Positions 21,511 to 21,659 of a stretch of DNA of 21,659 nt are shown here, one piece after another (the first letter of the stretch is position 1; each line of letters opens with the position of its first letter). The notes under the pieces were generated by a model. It worked only from the letters and a program-made list of their open reading frames with translations. It was not told the origin of the DNA and did not search any database. Location: NCBI GenBank assembly GCA_003523085.1, contig DPHD01000012.1:11633-33291 (forward strand), read 5' to 3'. This DNA comes from Oceanospirillaceae bacterium. Lineage in GTDB: Bacteria; Pseudomonadota; Gammaproteobacteria; Pseudomonadales; Balneatricaceae. Position numbers and translations under genes: made by a program.

Positions 21511-21545
21511 GCATATAATATATGCATATCCGGCGTGAAACGCAA
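21509..21545 (-). promoter_or_regulatory. brnTA promoter with overlapping 19-bp operator palindrome
   Basis: On the minus strand, TTGCGT (21545-21540) and TATATT (21522-21517) are 17 bp apart, placing the start at about 21510, the A of the brnT ATG. A perfect 19-bp palindrome (21509-21527; arms ATGCATATA and TATATGCAT around one central base) covers the -10 box and two bases of the start codon. It is the expected target for BrnA autorepression. Confidence 0.65.
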
Positions 21546-21565
21546 GCGGAGCTTATACACACTCT

Positions 21566-21658
21566 CTAACGCTCGCAAACAATTGCCACAGGCTCTCCAC
21601 CGTCTTCGATTTGCACTGCTGCTGTTTGAGCATCTTGCAAAATCTTGTCAAATTGAAA
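21566..21658 (-). CDS. 3' end of a gene cut by the window edge (possible Phd/YefM-like antitoxin)
   Basis: An open minus-strand frame enters from the right edge and ends in TAG at 21568-21566, giving a 30-residue C-terminus that includes FDKILQDAQTAAVQIE and GGEPVAIVCER. The pattern (amphipathic helix, then a V-x-I-x-x-x-GEPVAIV hairpin) resembles the end of the Phd/YefM antitoxin fold, but 30 residues are too few to be sure. Its stop is 55 bp upstream of brnT on the same strand. Confidence 0.5.
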   Translation of the reverse strand, partial: FQFDKILQDAQTAAVQIEDGGEPVAIVCER

Positions 21659-21659
21659 C

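Noticed and set aside
1..21659. CRISPR arrays, insertion sequences, prophage genes or rRNA
   Set aside because: No spaced direct repeats, transposase or phage-like reading frames, or rRNA segments were recognised in the window.

Overview
The window is chromosomal DNA from a gammaproteobacterium. Positions 285-10512 follow the gene order I recall for the Pseudomonas block moeB-prmC-prfA-hemA / TPR lipoprotein-lolB-(ispE)-tRNA-Gln-prs-rplY-pth-ychF. The proteins look marine Pseudomonadales/Cellvibrionales/Oceanospirillales-like, but genus cannot be fixed from sequence alone. The one break in that order is the absence of ispE between lolB and tRNA-Gln.

Layout. 83-173: tRNA-Ser(UGA) on the minus strand, with phased A-tracts upstream of its promoter. 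285-4282: minus-strand operon hemA>prfA>prmC>moeB, covering the first committed step of tetrapyrrole synthesis, release factor 1, the methylase that modifies its GGQ glutamine, and an E1-like sulfur-carrier adenylyltransferase. 4476-6888: divergent TPR lipoprotein and lolB (outer-membrane lipoprotein insertion). 6948-10512: tRNA-Gln, prs (PRPP synthase), rplY (long L25/CTC form), a strong terminator, pth and ychF. 10603-10779: tRNA-Met(CAU) and a second tRNA-Gln(UUG).

10915-18403: a tightly packed plus-strand operon of seven genes. It encodes a complete family-5 peptide ABC importer (binding protein, two permeases, two ATPases; each junction is a 4-bp stop/start overlap), a cytosolic M14 zinc carboxypeptidase overlapping the last ATPase gene, and a LysR regulator 4 bp further on. 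The arrangement suggests a self-contained, LysR-controlled route for importing peptides and trimming them in the cytoplasm.

18387-20392: accessory or housekeeping singles: PaaI-type thioesterase, DJ-1/PfpI protein and YgjP-type metallopeptidase on the minus strand, then a divergent small conserved protein on the plus strand.

20387-21659: a region that looks like gene-cassette DNA. Two attC-like imperfect palindromes (20387-20443 and 20897-20971) each lie within 15 bp of the stop codon of the gene they follow on the minus strand: a GFA-family protein and the brnT-brnA toxin-antitoxin pair. The brnTA promoter, a 19-bp perfect palindrome and the brnT start codon are superimposed, which predicts a leaderless autoregulated transcript. 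The right edge cuts a further minus-strand gene, leaving 30 codons that resemble a Phd/YefM antitoxin tail. No CRISPR array, rRNA, insertion sequence or integrase gene is visible.
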